DNA of 64,000 bases from Patiria pectinifera (GCA_029964075.1 CM057149.1:35422900-35486899); one strand, 5' to 3'; shown: positions 1-11,795, counted from the first letter of the stretch. Numbers and translations are program-made. Notes: a model not told the origin generated them from the letters alone.

Positions 1-694
1 AATATCCCCTTGCACGTACAGCAAGGGTCTATGATCTGATGATATGCAAGCAAATTCGGCGATTAAAATGCTATAACACTGCATCTTGACCTCGAGATTC
101 TGACCATTCAGCGGGCACCTTCTATATCAGGCCTTCGGTAAACCCGTTTTGAAAGTCAATGCCGGGTTTTATTAGATTTCTAATCTCTATGCCCGTTGTC
201 TACAAAAGCATGGCATCCAAATTGACCAATCAACAGCTTAGTCAGATTTCAGAATGAAATGACGTCATGTCGACCGCAATTGGCTGGCGCCCGGGGTGGC
301 GTAAATTTGCATGCTTATACATGTAACAGACATTAGACTGGGGACAGAGGGGGCTCCATTGGACAGTGGGTAAACTCGGACTAATTATGGATATGTACGT
401 GTACATGTAACTGTCATTTTACATACAGTCTGAATTCCCTCCCATGCAAAAGATACATGCACACACATGTAATCAACTATTAGACAAGTACAGCCGTATC
501 AATTGGTTCAATTTTGATCAATACAATGCAATGCAAACTTACCGGTACCTGCAACAACACACCTGTTCTGTACTCAAGGTCTGCGTTAACTCATTGATTA
601 TTAGTGTGTGTGTATTTAAACATTCTTGCCCCTCTCTAGGTAGTACACAAAACGTTTATTCAATGGTCTAATCTAATCATGCACTAAACCATAC
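1..694. other. Left-edge non-coding stretch
   Basis: No coding exon with credible splice sites was found here. The stretch holds TACATGTA-type palindromes near 320-425 and ordinary AT-rich sequence. If the candidate exon at 695-997 is real, this is the beginning of its downstream intron on the minus strand. Confidence 0.5.
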
Positions 695-997
695 CTCCTT
701 GCCATCTGCTGCCTTCTTTTTGTAACTCTTTTTACATGTATGTTTTTTCTTATCGGTCGCGCCGCTGGCGCCCGGCACACTGTTTGCCGCGCCGTCGCCA
801 TCCTTCTGGGCTCCGTTGTTGGCCGATTCATTCCCCTCGCCCGGCTGGCCTGTCTCATTTGCGACGTGCACCTCGAAGGTCCCGCTGTTTTGCCCTCCCT
901 CGGTAGTAACCACCCCCTCTACGTGATTCTCGCTCTGCCCCATGGGGCCATCCTCGTCCGCTATTTTAGTCTGGACCTGATCCACGTTCACTTCCAT
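695..997 (-). CDS. Candidate coding exon of an unrecognised minus-strand gene (hydrophilic N-terminal region)
   Basis: On the minus strand an ATG at 997 opens exactly 101 codons ending AAG-GAG before a GTATGG donor at 694-693, so the exon ends in phase 0. The peptide starts MEVNVDQVQTKIADEDG. It is rich in Gly, Asn, Glu and Asp, then turns basic near the end (KKKHTCKKSYKKK). This composition is typical of a disordered N-terminus. The frame stays open upstream (AVSFGPNPRKK before the Met), with a weak AG at about 1037-1036, so the exon may be internal rather than first. GC content and CpG density (GCGCCGCTGGCGCCC around 758-785) are well above the surroundings. I do not recognise the family. 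The remaining exons would lie left of the window. The coding call rests on composition, frame length and the donor only. Confidence 0.5.
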
Positions 998-1060
998 TTT
1001 CTTTCTTGGATTCGGCCCAAAAGAAACAGCCTCCCAACAGACCCGCGACAATATAAATGA

Positions 1061-1618
1061 GTACGAACTAGACTTGTTAGCTAGCCAAACCCCGGCGAAA
1101 TTGAGATCAAGCGGAGCCTCTGGGATGTCTCTATTAGTCAGCTAGTTTCCCTCCACGCCACCGGTGAAGTCAGATCCTGTCATGTGAGTTGAGCATTGAG
1201 TTTATGCGGGGATGGGGAGGCCCTACAATGTTTGCAGTCATATCTATCCCTCTTTCCCAAAAAACTTAAAAATTATCCCACAAGGTTCAGGGTGACCTCT
1301 ATTCCAAGGAGCCTTAAAACACAGTCATTTCTGGCAGGGGTATGACTGTGCTTCCAGGTACCGCAGTTTGCTAGTTTTTCCCTCGGTGCTTTAAAGCTTG
1401 TGCACACTTCCAGTTATCATTTCTTTTAATTGCACTCTGATCTAATACAGGATGGTCACCAGTCACACTTCCTCGAAAAGTTAACAAGCCTGCCCTATGT
1501 ACCGGTATGTTCATGTACTGTACCATCATCAAGATGCATCAATTCAGCTAGAAAAAAGCAGAACGGCGGAGCCGCCATGGCTCGCTGCCGAAGGGGGGAG
1601 GGGAGGGGAGGGGGAGGC
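1061..1618. other. Non-coding, upstream side of the candidate exon
   Basis: No exon is supported here. A purine-rich GGGGAGG run lies at about 1590-1617 directly against the left end of the transposon at 1619. The CpG-containing part next to 1061-1150 could carry promoter or first-intron sequence for the minus-strand exon, but no core promoter motif is convincing. Confidence 0.3.
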
Positions 1619-1959
1619 TTAACACTTCTACTGTTTAAACAGTCGCAGACAGTCAACAATTTTATCCACTTCCCTGCCATGCCTTTTACACATGCTAGTC
1701 ACCAACAGTCGGATCATATTTCAAGCAAGCACTGTGACTAGTCAAATTCAGTCAACAGACAAAAGCAGACAAGTGGTACGTACAGCTGTCTTATCAATCA
1801 CCTACAGTCCAAGCACAGCTGTATCAAGTTACATCAGCAGTCACAGCCAGCCAATCCTGCCTCATGTAGGCTGGTACCGGTAGCTCTTAACTGTTAAAAA
1901 CAGTCACTTGACTGAAAGGACAACTTTGCACAGAATGCATGTTTGCATGGAAGGGTTAA
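1619..1959. mobile_element. MITE with TTAACMCTYCTA-type terminal inverted repeats, copy 1
   Basis: The left end reads TTAACACTTCTACTGTTTAA. The right end GGAAGGGTTAA is its inverse with a few changes. The interior has many CAGTC/GACTG boxes and matches 60263-60602 along its whole length at roughly 80 percent by eye. A size of about 340 bp, inverted ends and no ORF fit a miniature inverted-repeat transposable element. The superfamily cannot be assigned. Confidence 0.7.
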
Positions 1960-3048
1960 GGTAGGGTTGGAGATTCAAATCAAATGTCATCAAATGTCCT
2001 TGTACCACATCACTACAAAATATTGCTTTTCAGAAAATTTCTGTTTGGACACAAAATTGCTTTTGCTGTAACAGAAATTGTCTTAGCAAGAAATATTTTG
2101 CCGAGATAAAAAAAGGTCCCAATCAATATGACAAAAATTGCTTGTGAATGCTTGACAGCAGATTTTGCTTGACAGCAAGTTTTTTGGTCTTGGGAAACTG
2201 GGACCAGGAATAGTACGGGAGAGCCGTCCGGTAAAGGGGAGAATCCCTTTAAATTGACTCAGGCCACTATAAGATACAGAAATGAATCACATCCTGGGAT
2301 ATGGCATGCTCTTGTGCAGCCCAGCGGAAATGATTACTTGTTATGAACTTAACTTGGGGAACTGTAGAGCCCATGTGAGCCCAAGTCACAGGACAGGAGT
2401 GTCACGCGTGCCCCCCTCCCCTAAACGCCCCCGCACACATTGCCCCCTCTCTCGTCCTCGGTGAAGGGCAGGGTCCTAACCTGTTGGGTGTCAGGGCCTA
2501 GTTTGGATAAATGTCGTGCCAATGTAAAGAGAAAGGCATAAAACTTCAGCCAATTGGACACGGATCAATTTTGCCGTTTGGACAACTTCCGACTTCTTAA
2601 TACAAGGTCTCTTTCCTGTAAAAGGAATATCCCTCAAGGCGATAAGGGGAAACTAGCCCTACTGATGCCCGTTGGCACCCCAAGCATTTTTCTATCCTTG
2701 GCAGGACAGATTCAAAGGGTTCTCTGCTGTAAAACCAAAGGAAGGACAGAACCATTGGGGAAACCAAATGACGTGTATCAAATTTCCTCTTACGCTCTCA
2801 TCCATAACAAAATAAAGGATGAGAACAGGAAGTGGATGTCAAAAAAAGTAACGCTTCCTTTGTTCAGGAAAGCAAACTGCATCATGAAAATTTTTTAGAG
2901 GACAGTTCATTTCAAAGGGCTACATTCTAATTCAGATGGGAAAAAAAAACACTTTTATTTTCTAGATATTTCATAACTATCCATCCAAGGACTGGTTCCA
3001 AAATACATGATTTAACAATACAATATAAATGTGGCTCGTCAAAACTGC
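1960..3048. other. Intergenic, no gene seen
   Basis: The part at 2030-2210 has inverted CAGAAATT / AATTGCTTTTGC segments that look like another decayed element. A 20-nt stretch of C-rich sequence lies near 2405-2440. Open frames here, including 2554-2898 on the plus strand, lack coding composition and splice sites. Confidence 0.4.
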
Positions 3049-3336
3049 TCGGGGAGCGTGGCCTAGCAGTTAGGGTTTGTGACTTATGATCAGAGGGTCA
3101 GGGGTTCAAATCCAGCTGCTGGTCATATCTTGTGTCCTTGGGCAAGCCACTTCACCCCACTTGCCTCGATCCACCCAGAAGTACATTTGTATAAATGAGT
3201 ATCCTGTGATGGACTGGCACCCCTGCCAGAGGGAACAAAATTATTCCCTGTCATTTTACATTTGTATACCTCTGAAACCGGAGATAAAATCCGGTTTGAT
3301 GGGCCATATTGGCTCAACAGACTTTACTTAAAACTT
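3049..3336 (+). mobile_element. tRNA-derived SINE, family 1, sense copy
   Basis: The head GTGGCCTAGCAGTTAGGG resembles a pol III A box and GGTTCAAATCC (3103-3113) is a near-consensus B box. The tRNA-unrelated body contains CCTTGGGCAAGCCACTTCACCCC and ends CCATATTGGCTCAACAGAC before an A-rich tail. The same unit occurs inverted at 26367-26650, which proves it is dispersed. Confidence 0.8.
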
Positions 3337-3596
3337 ACTCAAAACACTGAGCTATTCCGTTCTTATAGCTCCATGCTCAAAACTACTGCAATATCATCAC
3401 TCACACCGAACTACCGATACCTACATTACATGTATATGTACATCCTCTGGACAAAATGGCTTATTCATAACAATGAATGGCGATGGGGTGTCAGTTCCTG
3501 GTGACAGTGATGTCACAACAGATAAACAAACACTGCTAAACAAAGTACTTTGTGCACAGTCGTTCACTTCCACATAAACTATTACCTAATGTACAG

Positions 3597-4147
3597 TTTA
3601 AAGGAAATGTATACATCATTGGCTTTTGCTGTAATTTTCAGAAATGAACTATTTGGGGGGTCAGAATAATAGATCAAATATTGTTACACTGACATGTTTG
3701 AAGTTTTGGGTTCGAAAATGCTGGAAAAACCAAGAAAAACCAAAAATGTTCAAGTAGTCTGGTTCCCTGACTCCACTAAAGATGAAATGGATCAATTTAT
3801 AGATGCCAGAAAATTGTAAGGTACAGTGTAAGGGAACCAGTCTAGCTGGCCTGCACCCGTTCATGAACATGTAACCAATAGCAAACAAAGTTTGGACTGA
3901 AAAACAATGGTAAATTTGGAGCAGTAGTTGAAAAATAGTTAGGTTTTTCCAACGGTGGTCGGCCGACCACCGTTGGAAATTTATACAAAAATACCACTTT
4001 TCTTGAAAATGACTTCATACCAGGTGCCATAATTTTACAGGATTTTTAGACTGTCATTTACCAACATCCTAGTAAGGTATTTCATAAAAATTTGGTACCG
4101 GTAGTTTTGTTTTTCGATGTTTGCAAATGTTGTATATTCCCTTTAAA
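3597..4147. mobile_element. Foldback MITE of about 550 bp, full-length copy 1
   Basis: The ends TTTAAAGGAAATGTATACA and its inverse TGTTGTATATTCCCTTTAAA frame the unit. The middle holds a perfect 34-bp palindrome at 3946-3979 centred on GGTCGGCCGACC. The pair GTCTGGTTCCCTGAC / GGGAACCAGTC gives a second inverted set. A full-length relative lies at 59576-60102, and partial or inverted relatives lie at 6265, 9642, 12860, 37118 and 56652. There is no coding capacity, so movement would need a transposase from elsewhere. Confidence 0.8.
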
Positions 4148-6264
4148 TGTCAAACTTCATAGACAATGACTCTACAAATTGAGCTTTTGCCAAACTCATG
4201 TGACTCTCTTTTAATACAAAAAGTATGACACAATAAATCATGACTGGGCACAAGGATGGGCACATGTTTTGGGCACATAAAACAATCACATACATAACAT
4301 TGTAAATTTGAGTCATTTCTCATTACTGCTCATGCTTGAAAAGGAAAGAAACTACATGTAGTTCCCCTGCACCACAAATAGAATTGTGTCTGCTCTATTT
4401 ATAACAATTCAAACCACAGAATTTACATGCAACTGTAGTACTGTGTCATGTACCATGTAAATTTCTGCCAAATCAATTGATTCAATTTCTCAAGGTGCAT
4501 GTAGGACTAGGAGAGTCTGGCTGTTCGCATTCGTAGTGATTGATGTCAAATTCAAGTGATTTGAAAAGGCACTCCACATCTGATATGCATAACTTATTGC
4601 TTGAACTCTCTTTAAAAAAAAAATTAAAAAAAAAAAATTCATCCAGATTCAAATTTTTATGCAAAACAAATTTCTATCATCTCAGATTCTGACGTGGGTG
4701 GGTGGAGGGGCTGTACACTAATTCACTCAAACTCATATCAAGTTAAAAACAAATAATGATAAGAAAGCACTGATTTGCTGTCACATCACATCAACAAAAT
4801 TAGGGCTGTCCTGAATATTCGAACATCAACGAATATTCCGCATATTCAAACATCAACGAATATTCGAATAGCTTTTTACCGGTTTGAATATTCAATTCAA
4901 TTCAAGTAAGTAAGATTTGATGCTTTGCATGGTGGAGATACTAAATAATGAAAGGTTTGCGGAAACACCATGTGCGAATAATTCGATTCAATTTAGTGCT
5001 CCATCCTAACTTCCCTTTTTGAAACCCGTCGAGGACATGTTCATTTTGGACCGACATAAGTGATGACCCAATTTCGAGATTGGATTCATCCTATAAAAAG
5101 CCGAGAGATATGACACGGGGGTCATCAGGCCATCGCTGTTGATCGCTTCGACCATTTTCCATTTTGATTCCATTTGACGGATATGCACTTCTGCTCAGCG
5201 CAATATCAAAACACTGATTGTGACATTTTTGGACGGCCTCAATTTTCATGCCGTACGTCCGACCGTCGTCTCGCTTGTAGGGCACAGCCAAATATTTGCT
5301 GGTGTGCATGGGTTGTATGTAATGACCAGCTGTCTTGGAATCAGATTTCGGATGCCGTGTGGTATTGGGGGGGGGGGGGGCCGGGAAGGGGGAGGTATCA
5401 TTTCAGCAAAGTTTGCTACTGGTATTTTGTGTGTATGTGTGTATTTCTTACATGTACCGGTAAGTCCTTTTTTAGTTCCATATTGATTTTAATCAAAACA
5501 TGATCAATCTTAGCATTCTGTGTGGGTTGACATGTGCTATACTGTCACAAATACCATACAATGTACATGTACATGCAGCTGAGCATCACTGCCTCCGTAC
5601 AAGGTTCATGCAGCAGCGTACAAGGTTCATGACGCATATGCCTCAAAGTACGGTACACTCCTATTTTTCATCTTATGCAAAAAGTTATAGCATCTTTGTA
5701 TGTACATGTACCGTACATGCAGGTGGTAGAGGTACATGTACAGGGGCAATGGACTTTCAGAGTCTACCTAAAGGCCAGCGCGAAAGCAAATGCCAACGCG
5801 AATTTGAGACAAAACAGGTCAACACATTTCAACTCTGGCTAATTGCCCCTGTGAACGAATCCTGATGTAAGATTCGCTTCTCCTTCACATGAAGTACGAA
5901 CCGTACCATTTGCACTTGTCATAATTTCAGGGAAAGGACCGACTGACATTGTACATGTAAGGGCGAATAAATTTACAGCAGACATCATTGTTTAACAGTC
6001 AATGTGCAGCTCGTGAAGTGTACATGTTCCATAGGTCACAGGAAATGGCAGAGTGCTGGCACTGTCTGTCTGCACTGTGCAGGTAGGAAAGTACCCAAGC
6101 ATACATGTACTGTACATGTACATGTACATTGTGCATGTGTACCATACATGCATGGAGTCTCCAGCTGGCTCAAGGCCATTTAACCAATGTACATGTACAT
6201 GTAGTCTTGAGAAAATTGTTGGTTCTCAGCAATGGTTTATTTAGGTCTAATCATCGACAGTATG
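4148..6264. other. Intergenic, rich in TACATGTA palindromes
   Basis: No exon is supported. At 4808-4875 the box GAATATTCGAA-like repeats several times (AACATCAACGAATATTC twice). At 5560-5740 and 6090-6205 ACATGTAC units run nearly in tandem. Open frames such as 5500-5865 on the plus strand consist of this simple sequence and are not genes. The stretch 5745-5900 (GCGAATTTGAGAC, CATTTCAACTC) resembles a decayed relative of the element at 46598-46771. Confidence 0.4.
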
Positions 6265-6450
6265 ATACAAAATTCTTCTTTTCTTGAGAATGACAGCACC
6301 AAGCTCAATGATGTCACAGGATGTTTACTATTTACTCACAATAAAGTGGGCTACAAAATGTTCATAATATTTTTCATAATATTTTTTACAATTATGTTTC
6401 ATAATATTTTGGCAGTTTCGTTTTTGAGTGTTTGCAAATGATCCTATGCC
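6265..6450. repeat. Fragment of the 550-bp foldback MITE family
   Basis: TTTTCTTGAGAATGACA, the TGTCACAGGATG box and the end CAGTTTCGTTTTTGAGTGTTTGCAAATG match the right third of the copies at 3597-4147 and 59576-60102, with an internal duplication of TTTTTCATAATATT. Confidence 0.55.
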
Positions 6451-6613
6451 TTTAACTATCGCTTTACCCTTATTGGGAAGGGAAGGGGAGGGGGGGGGTT
6501 ACTTTTGCAAGGCATCCATATACATACACACAATGATACCATACATCGTCAGGAAATACATTTGCATGTGTTAAACATACACAGGCTTCCGGTTGTGTAA
6601 TCAGCTCCTGACA

Positions 6614-7655
6614 TTAACCCTAACCTTCCCAATTCTCCAAAGGATTGAGGACATTTGAAAATCAAAGCACTGGAGGATTTTGCAGGATTGAGAACGTAAC
6701 AGGATTTTGCCTAGCGGTAGCTCGAGGATAATGGAGGATCTAGGTTTGCAGGCCCCAACTGAGGTTGGAGGATTGAGGCTCTGGACAGTTGTGCCCAAAA
6801 ATTTTTTTTGGAGGATCCAGACTTGTTACTTGCTTTATGCTGTATGTACCGGTACTACCTGTAGGTCAGGCATCCACCATAGCCTTTTTACTCCAACCAT
6901 TTAGGGCCTTGGCATTGCCAATCAACAATACAGGCTAACAATGGAGGATTTCAATACATTACACAGGCTAATGAACTCATAAGGTAGCAGACCAGTAAAT
7001 AAACTTCCATAGACCCCAATGGTAAATGCTCCCACTTCAAAAATTCGGGAAAAATACTCACAACTCTCCAAGGTGTTCGAGACACACATCAAATCAAAGC
7101 TTATTTCATCATCTTTCAATTTCTGTTCAATTTACGGGGGCTCAACGGATGACTTTTAGGAGAAATTTCCATCTGAAGACGATCACCCCTGAAAATAGTC
7201 CTGAAGCCCATCGCCATTTTGAAAAACGATGCCTACACTCCATTGCAAAGTAGAGCGCTTTTAGGGTCCAAATTACATCAAAATTACACAGAACTGCAAG
7301 CTCCAAGTCCTGTGCACGGTTTCCACCCATATTTTTAACAAACCCTCAAGTTCATGGCCCACAGCATGCTCAAATACCGAAGATTTTGAGGGCATGCAAA
7401 TCGTGATTTGGCCGGCGCAGGCAATTTCGGTCCGATTTACTGGTCTGCACCCATAAGAGCAATGAAATCTGATTAGGTGATAACATGCCAGCTAACCAGT
7501 GGAGGATTTCGAAGGATCCAGGGAGAGCCCTCCAGCAATAAAAAGTGGATGATTTTGAAGGATTCAGGTGCTTAGAGTGTTTAACGGTTTACCATTGGAG
7601 GATATTAGAAGATTCAGGCTGCTTCTGGACAAGAGAGCTAAGAAAGTTAGGATTA
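6614..7655. mobile_element. Decayed TTAACCCTAAC-ended element, interrupted by another transposon
   Basis: The left end TTAACCCTAACCTTCC at 6614 and the right end GTTAGGATTAA at 7646-7655 are inverted. Between them GGAGGAT-TTTGCAGGAT-TGAGG units recur, as in the copies at 21093, 58771 and 63332. The body is split by the 470-bp element at 6983-7452, which gives a relative age: this copy was present first. Confidence 0.65.
6983..7452. mobile_element. 470-bp MITE with 18-bp TIRs and ATAA target duplication
   Basis: The ends are GGTAGCAGACCAGTAAAT and ATTTACTGGTCTGCACCC, inverted with two mismatches. ATAA occurs on both sides (6979-6982 and 7453-7456), a 4-bp target-site duplication. The interior is nearly the same as 41586-42066, so the family moved recently on the scale of this sequence. 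No ORF of transposase type is present. Confidence 0.85.
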
Positions 7656-7680
7656 ACATAAACTAATATTTTAGACTTAC

Positions 7681-7728
7681 ATGCACTTTCTCTGGTCCAG
7701 CATCATCGGTAGCAATCAAGTTGAACAT
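7681..7728 (-). CDS. Candidate first coding exon (MFNLIATDDAGPEKVH), minus strand
   Basis: On the minus strand GAAGCC-ATG (a favourable start context) opens 16 codons and runs into CAT|GTAAGT, a consensus donor at 7680-7679, leaving phase 0. A stop (TAA) lies eight codons before the ATG, so this frame would start here unless the weak AG just before the ATG is an acceptor. The peptide is not recognised. It faces the candidate exon at 695-997, about 6.7 kb downstream on the same strand. The alternative is a chance ATG next to a chance donor. Confidence 0.35.
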
Positions 7729-8459
7729 GGCTTCGAGTTTAACCAATGTTTAACAGCGTGCCACCCTATGAATGCACAGGACAGTCACATGGATACATGT
7801 ACTGTACATGCACCTTTCACCGACACTCTCAATAAGCAACAGTTTGGGGGCAATGCATTTTGTGCTCGCCAGGCAAAAATCGATCTGTGAAAATGTCCCA
7901 TTTATTATTTTCCGGGGCCCAGTGTGGATCTGATGTATTGCCTGAACTTTCACTTGCAGCAGTGCAGTGAGTATATAAAAAAGAAAGGTTACAAAAGTGA
8001 GTGTCAGGTTTCGAACTCTCCCCGAGAGATATCAATTGGCCTGACACAGTGACAGGAAAGAGCCCGACTACAGGATGTGGGCCTTCTGAAGGACGGGGTA
8101 TTTTTACCTTTTGGACAAAAGGCTAGTCACAAAAGTACACGTCTTGGGATTACTATGATATGAATGAAGCCTTATGACAATTTTATGTGGGCTTTCTGAA
8201 GAACAGGATACATGTATTTCCACTTCTGGGCAACACAAAGGAGGTGACAAAAATAACAACCATTTGAATGAAGTCTTATGAAAATTTCATTCTGTGATGT
8301 GGGTAAAGGCAGGAAGTTGTCACGGATACCAGTACCTGACAAAAATAGCCCATTGTTAACAGGATTACGAAAGGTGATTTTGCAAATTCATAATATGCAT
8401 GCACTGCCCAGTATCTACATGTACAAAAGTTGCTGAATCATGAATTGTTTTGCATTGCA

Positions 8460-8560
8460 GCTATACGCGATGTCGCGCACTGATCCGACGAATTATAGCA
8501 ACCGCGCGCGCGTGTGTGTCGTGTCAATGCTTGCGCGCGCTTCCCCGAATAACAAAACGA
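8460..8560. promoter_or_regulatory. CpG-dense block, possible promoter
   Basis: TACGCGATGTCGCGCACTG and CCGCGCGCGCGTGTG form an isolated CpG-rich patch in AT-rich DNA, 0.75 kb upstream of the minus-strand candidate first exon at 7681-7728. Only composition and position support this; no TATA box or initiator is evident. Confidence 0.25.
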
Positions 8561-9641
8561 ACTACTAATTTAAATTTCCTACGGTGCGTCTTAAGAAGCA
8601 CCATTGGAAAGGCCTTCTTTCGTTGATTACTTCAAAATGACAGCTTGCCAGAAAGAATAATTTCACAGGGAGTTTAGTCCACTTACTATCTTTCAACCAA
8701 GTATGTTTTTCAACAATAATTACGTCAGTTACTTTTCGGATGGCTGCAAATGATGGACGAACGCTTTAACCGTGACATCTAATTAATGATTCAGTGAAAT
8801 GATCTAAAACTAGTATGTAATCTCCTTGACTATTACTTGATGACGGATACATGCATAAGATTTTTTTGAATAATACATTTTCGGGTTTGTTCACTAAGCT
8901 TTAAAAGCCGTGTCGCAGACAGTGCATAACACTAGAATTGCCCACGTGTATTAATTAACCCTAACTCCCTAGCATGATTTACTAGGAACCATACCCATCC
9001 TGGCCACTTCAATTCCAACACCATATGGGAAACTGTACACACAAATTCCGAACTTTGTCTCTGGAGGTGTGCCAACCCAATGTAAGTTTAGGGGTACTGT
9101 ACCCATCCTGACAGATTCCAACAAAACATGCCGTTGGGGTTTGATGGGTTGAGTTCTGATAGGGTTAACAGCATAGAAGTGAATATCACGTGGAAAACTA
9201 AATCAAACAAAGAAAAAAATTTGTCAAATATTTCTCTACCAAATCAATTCTTGTCATTAGACTCCATACACTACATGTATCATTATGTATCTTCTTTGGC
9301 AAATTGGTAAATTGCGTTTACGTCACCTGCCTTATCAGCTGAAAACCTCTCCGCGTGCATATTCATTTCTTGCTAACATTCCTCTGTGGTTTAATTCACA
9401 ATGGTCCTGCAGTTATTTTGCCAATCCCAATCTACAAACGTCAGTCTCTCCATGCGGAATAATGCAATTAGATTTGGCCAAGCACCATTCACACACTTTA
9501 ATTCGGGAGCGGCTGAACACTGGCCACGTGCAACCTGACCTCTCCATGAACTTGAAAGCGAATGGAATATTCACTTAACTGAATCAAATTGGAAAGCAAC
9601 TACAGCTGTATTTTTTTAATGACGTAGATACACACACGTGA
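8561..9641. other. Intergenic, no gene seen
   Basis: The stretch contains a TTAACCCTAACTCCC motif at about 8957, probably one end of a decayed TTAACCCTAAC-family element, and otherwise unremarkable AT-rich sequence. The frames at 9128-9310 and 9285-9578 have no coding signature. Confidence 0.35.
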
Positions 9642-9945
9642 ACAATAAAAGGTAATACAACATTTGCCAAAAAAAAAAAAAAAAAAAAAAACCCTACCAA
9701 TTATTATGAAAACTCCTCACTTTACTTTCAGTGAATAATACATGTAGTAGTTTCAAAGCATCCCGTGAAATCATGGCACCTGGTGTGCTGTCATTTTCAA
9801 GAAATGTGGAATTTTTTATCAATTTTTAACAATGGTTGTCTGACCATCGTTGGAAAATAGCTGATTTTTCCCCCCAAATACTGCACCTGTTTTACCTACT
9901 ACTACCTAACACAATGGACTAATAGTCCATTGTGTTTAAAAGGGA
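9642..9945. repeat. Internally deleted copy of the foldback MITE
   Basis: AAAGGTAATACAACATTTGCC followed by poly(A), then CATCCCGTGAAATCATGGCACC, TCATTTTCAAGAAA and ACAATGGTTGTCTGACCATCGTTGG, matches the inverse of the 3597-4147 unit. The central palindrome has decayed, and the part carrying the CTGGTTCCCTGAC box is missing. Confidence 0.6.
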
Positions 9946-10281
9946 ACATGAACAAGTCATATCAGATGTCAGATGCCTTGAAGGCAAATTTTTCTGCAGT
10001 TTTAATGTTATTAGTTAAACAAATATTGTTTTTAAATACACAAAATGTATCACACCACAGCAGATTTACATTATAATCTGACAGATTTAAATGGACAGCA
10101 GATTACTGATACGCAGAGCGTTTCATAAATCCCGTAACTAGGGCATGGGGTCACCCTGCCACAACTAATGATGTCAAGCCATGTCTTCTTCACGATAATG
10201 AAGGTTTAAAAAAGGTCCAATTTAACATCAATTTTTAAGCATTTATTTATATGCTTTAAAATTTAATGTTAAAGTTTTATC

Positions 10282-10526
10282 TTAAAACCCTAACCATCCG
10301 GGTATTTTGGCCAGAAACCCTGCCAAACGCAGCAACATGCAACACTTGCCTAAGTGACAAGCCTGGCTATAGTGTAGCAAGATGCGGTCACCGAATGCAG
10401 CAGGATACCGGTAGCTCTCATTGTCTCAGAAGCGGCCCGTTTATGCACTGGTGTTGGTAGCTCATTGTGCACCAGACTTTCCCACCTGATACACTGTGTT
10501 GTGTCTGGCAGGGTTAGGGTTTTTAA
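10282..10526. mobile_element. 245-bp element with TTAAAACCCTAACC inverted ends
   Basis: TTAAAACCCTAACC at 10282 and GGTTAGGGTTTTTAA at 10512-10526 are inverted repeats. The second box GGCCAGAAACCCTGCCA has a partial inverse TGTCTGGCAGGG just inside the right end. It resembles the TTAACCCTAAC family only in its termini. Confidence 0.55.
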
Positions 10527-10529
10527 GAA

Positions 10530-11790
10530 GCAAACTGCTTACTGTACTGTTATTCTGTTTTACACTGACAAATGTACGTACGTTTAGGGATCGTGTTTTA
10601 ATTTCAATATGTTTTAAAAGGTCTTACATACTACAACATGTATGGTACTAGTGTTCCTTTTTTAATAATTTGATATTTGATTATTCTACATGTAATACAG
10701 TGTACATTTGAAATGTGTTTAATCCCCCCCCCCCCCACCTCCTCTGCACATGCCCTTATCAAGTTGTACAGGCGGTCGATCAAGTTGTACATGCCACCGC
10801 CTGATCTAGCTGTCTATTGGGATTTGCATGCACCTGCGCTTGTCAAAAAATGACAAAGAGCTTGAATAATAATATAAAGAATATCATGTATAATTTACAT
10901 CTGTTTATCTTTTTTTTATTAGGAAGTAGAATAGCACCGCTGAACATCATCTCATTTCCAGGCAAATTGGCTGGCCGGAGAGATGAGGGTGTACGTCTCT
11001 ACCGGTACCCACGCTGCTTGGCGCTACATGTATATCTTTGTGCAGAACCGAAGTCGCCAAAACGTTATCCCAAACACGAAACATGTTTCTATATTCTTGT
11101 CCCAAAAACACCCTACAAAATATTATTTTGAAACAATTTAGCGTTAGGCGTGTGATTACAATTGTACGGTGTGTGAGGGCGTGAATAGTCCGAGGCGTGT
11201 GAGACTTGTTACATGTAGGTTTGCCACCAGTACATGGTACAGGAACAATAACACAACTGCCCCCAACACATTATACTACACATACGTGTATATTTTGCGT
11301 ATGTCACACCCCCACTTGCCTTGTGCACCACTCATTAAATGATCCACTGTGCATGTACAAAGTGTAGGCCATCATACAACTGTACATGTACAGTGCAGTG
11401 CATTGTGTAATCATTCATGTTATCTGTACGTGTATATTTATTCAACGGTTATTACATGGAGGAACAACAAACATTTCTTTTCATTTTTCTGCCCATGAAC
11501 TTTGTACAGTGTACAATTAAGATTTTTATTGCTAGCATCTTCAACAGATTACCGGAACTACAAATGCATATTACTACACTGAACAGCATATTTAATCAAT
11601 GTATGTACATGTATACATTACATATGATGTACAGCACGAGCCTACATGTATATGGAGCTGTACAATTTGGTTATATTTTCTTACAAGACTAGCATCGCCC
11701 AATTAAGCTTGCCACTTTCAACTCGCGCCCCCAACCTACGTACGTCACTACACCACTGGCCCCAATTACCAAAGCAGGGATTTATTAAAC
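10530..11790. other. Intergenic, no gene seen
   Basis: The stretch holds poly(C) near 10727, ACATGTAC palindromes at 11340-11400 and 11600-11650, and no exon with convincing splice sites. Confidence 0.35.
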
Positions 11791-11795
11791 GATAC

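Noticed and set aside
5500-5865. 121-codon plus-strand open frame
   Set aside because: It is built from ACATGTAC palindromes, giving repeated Val-His-Cys-Thr residues; no start context or donor supports it.
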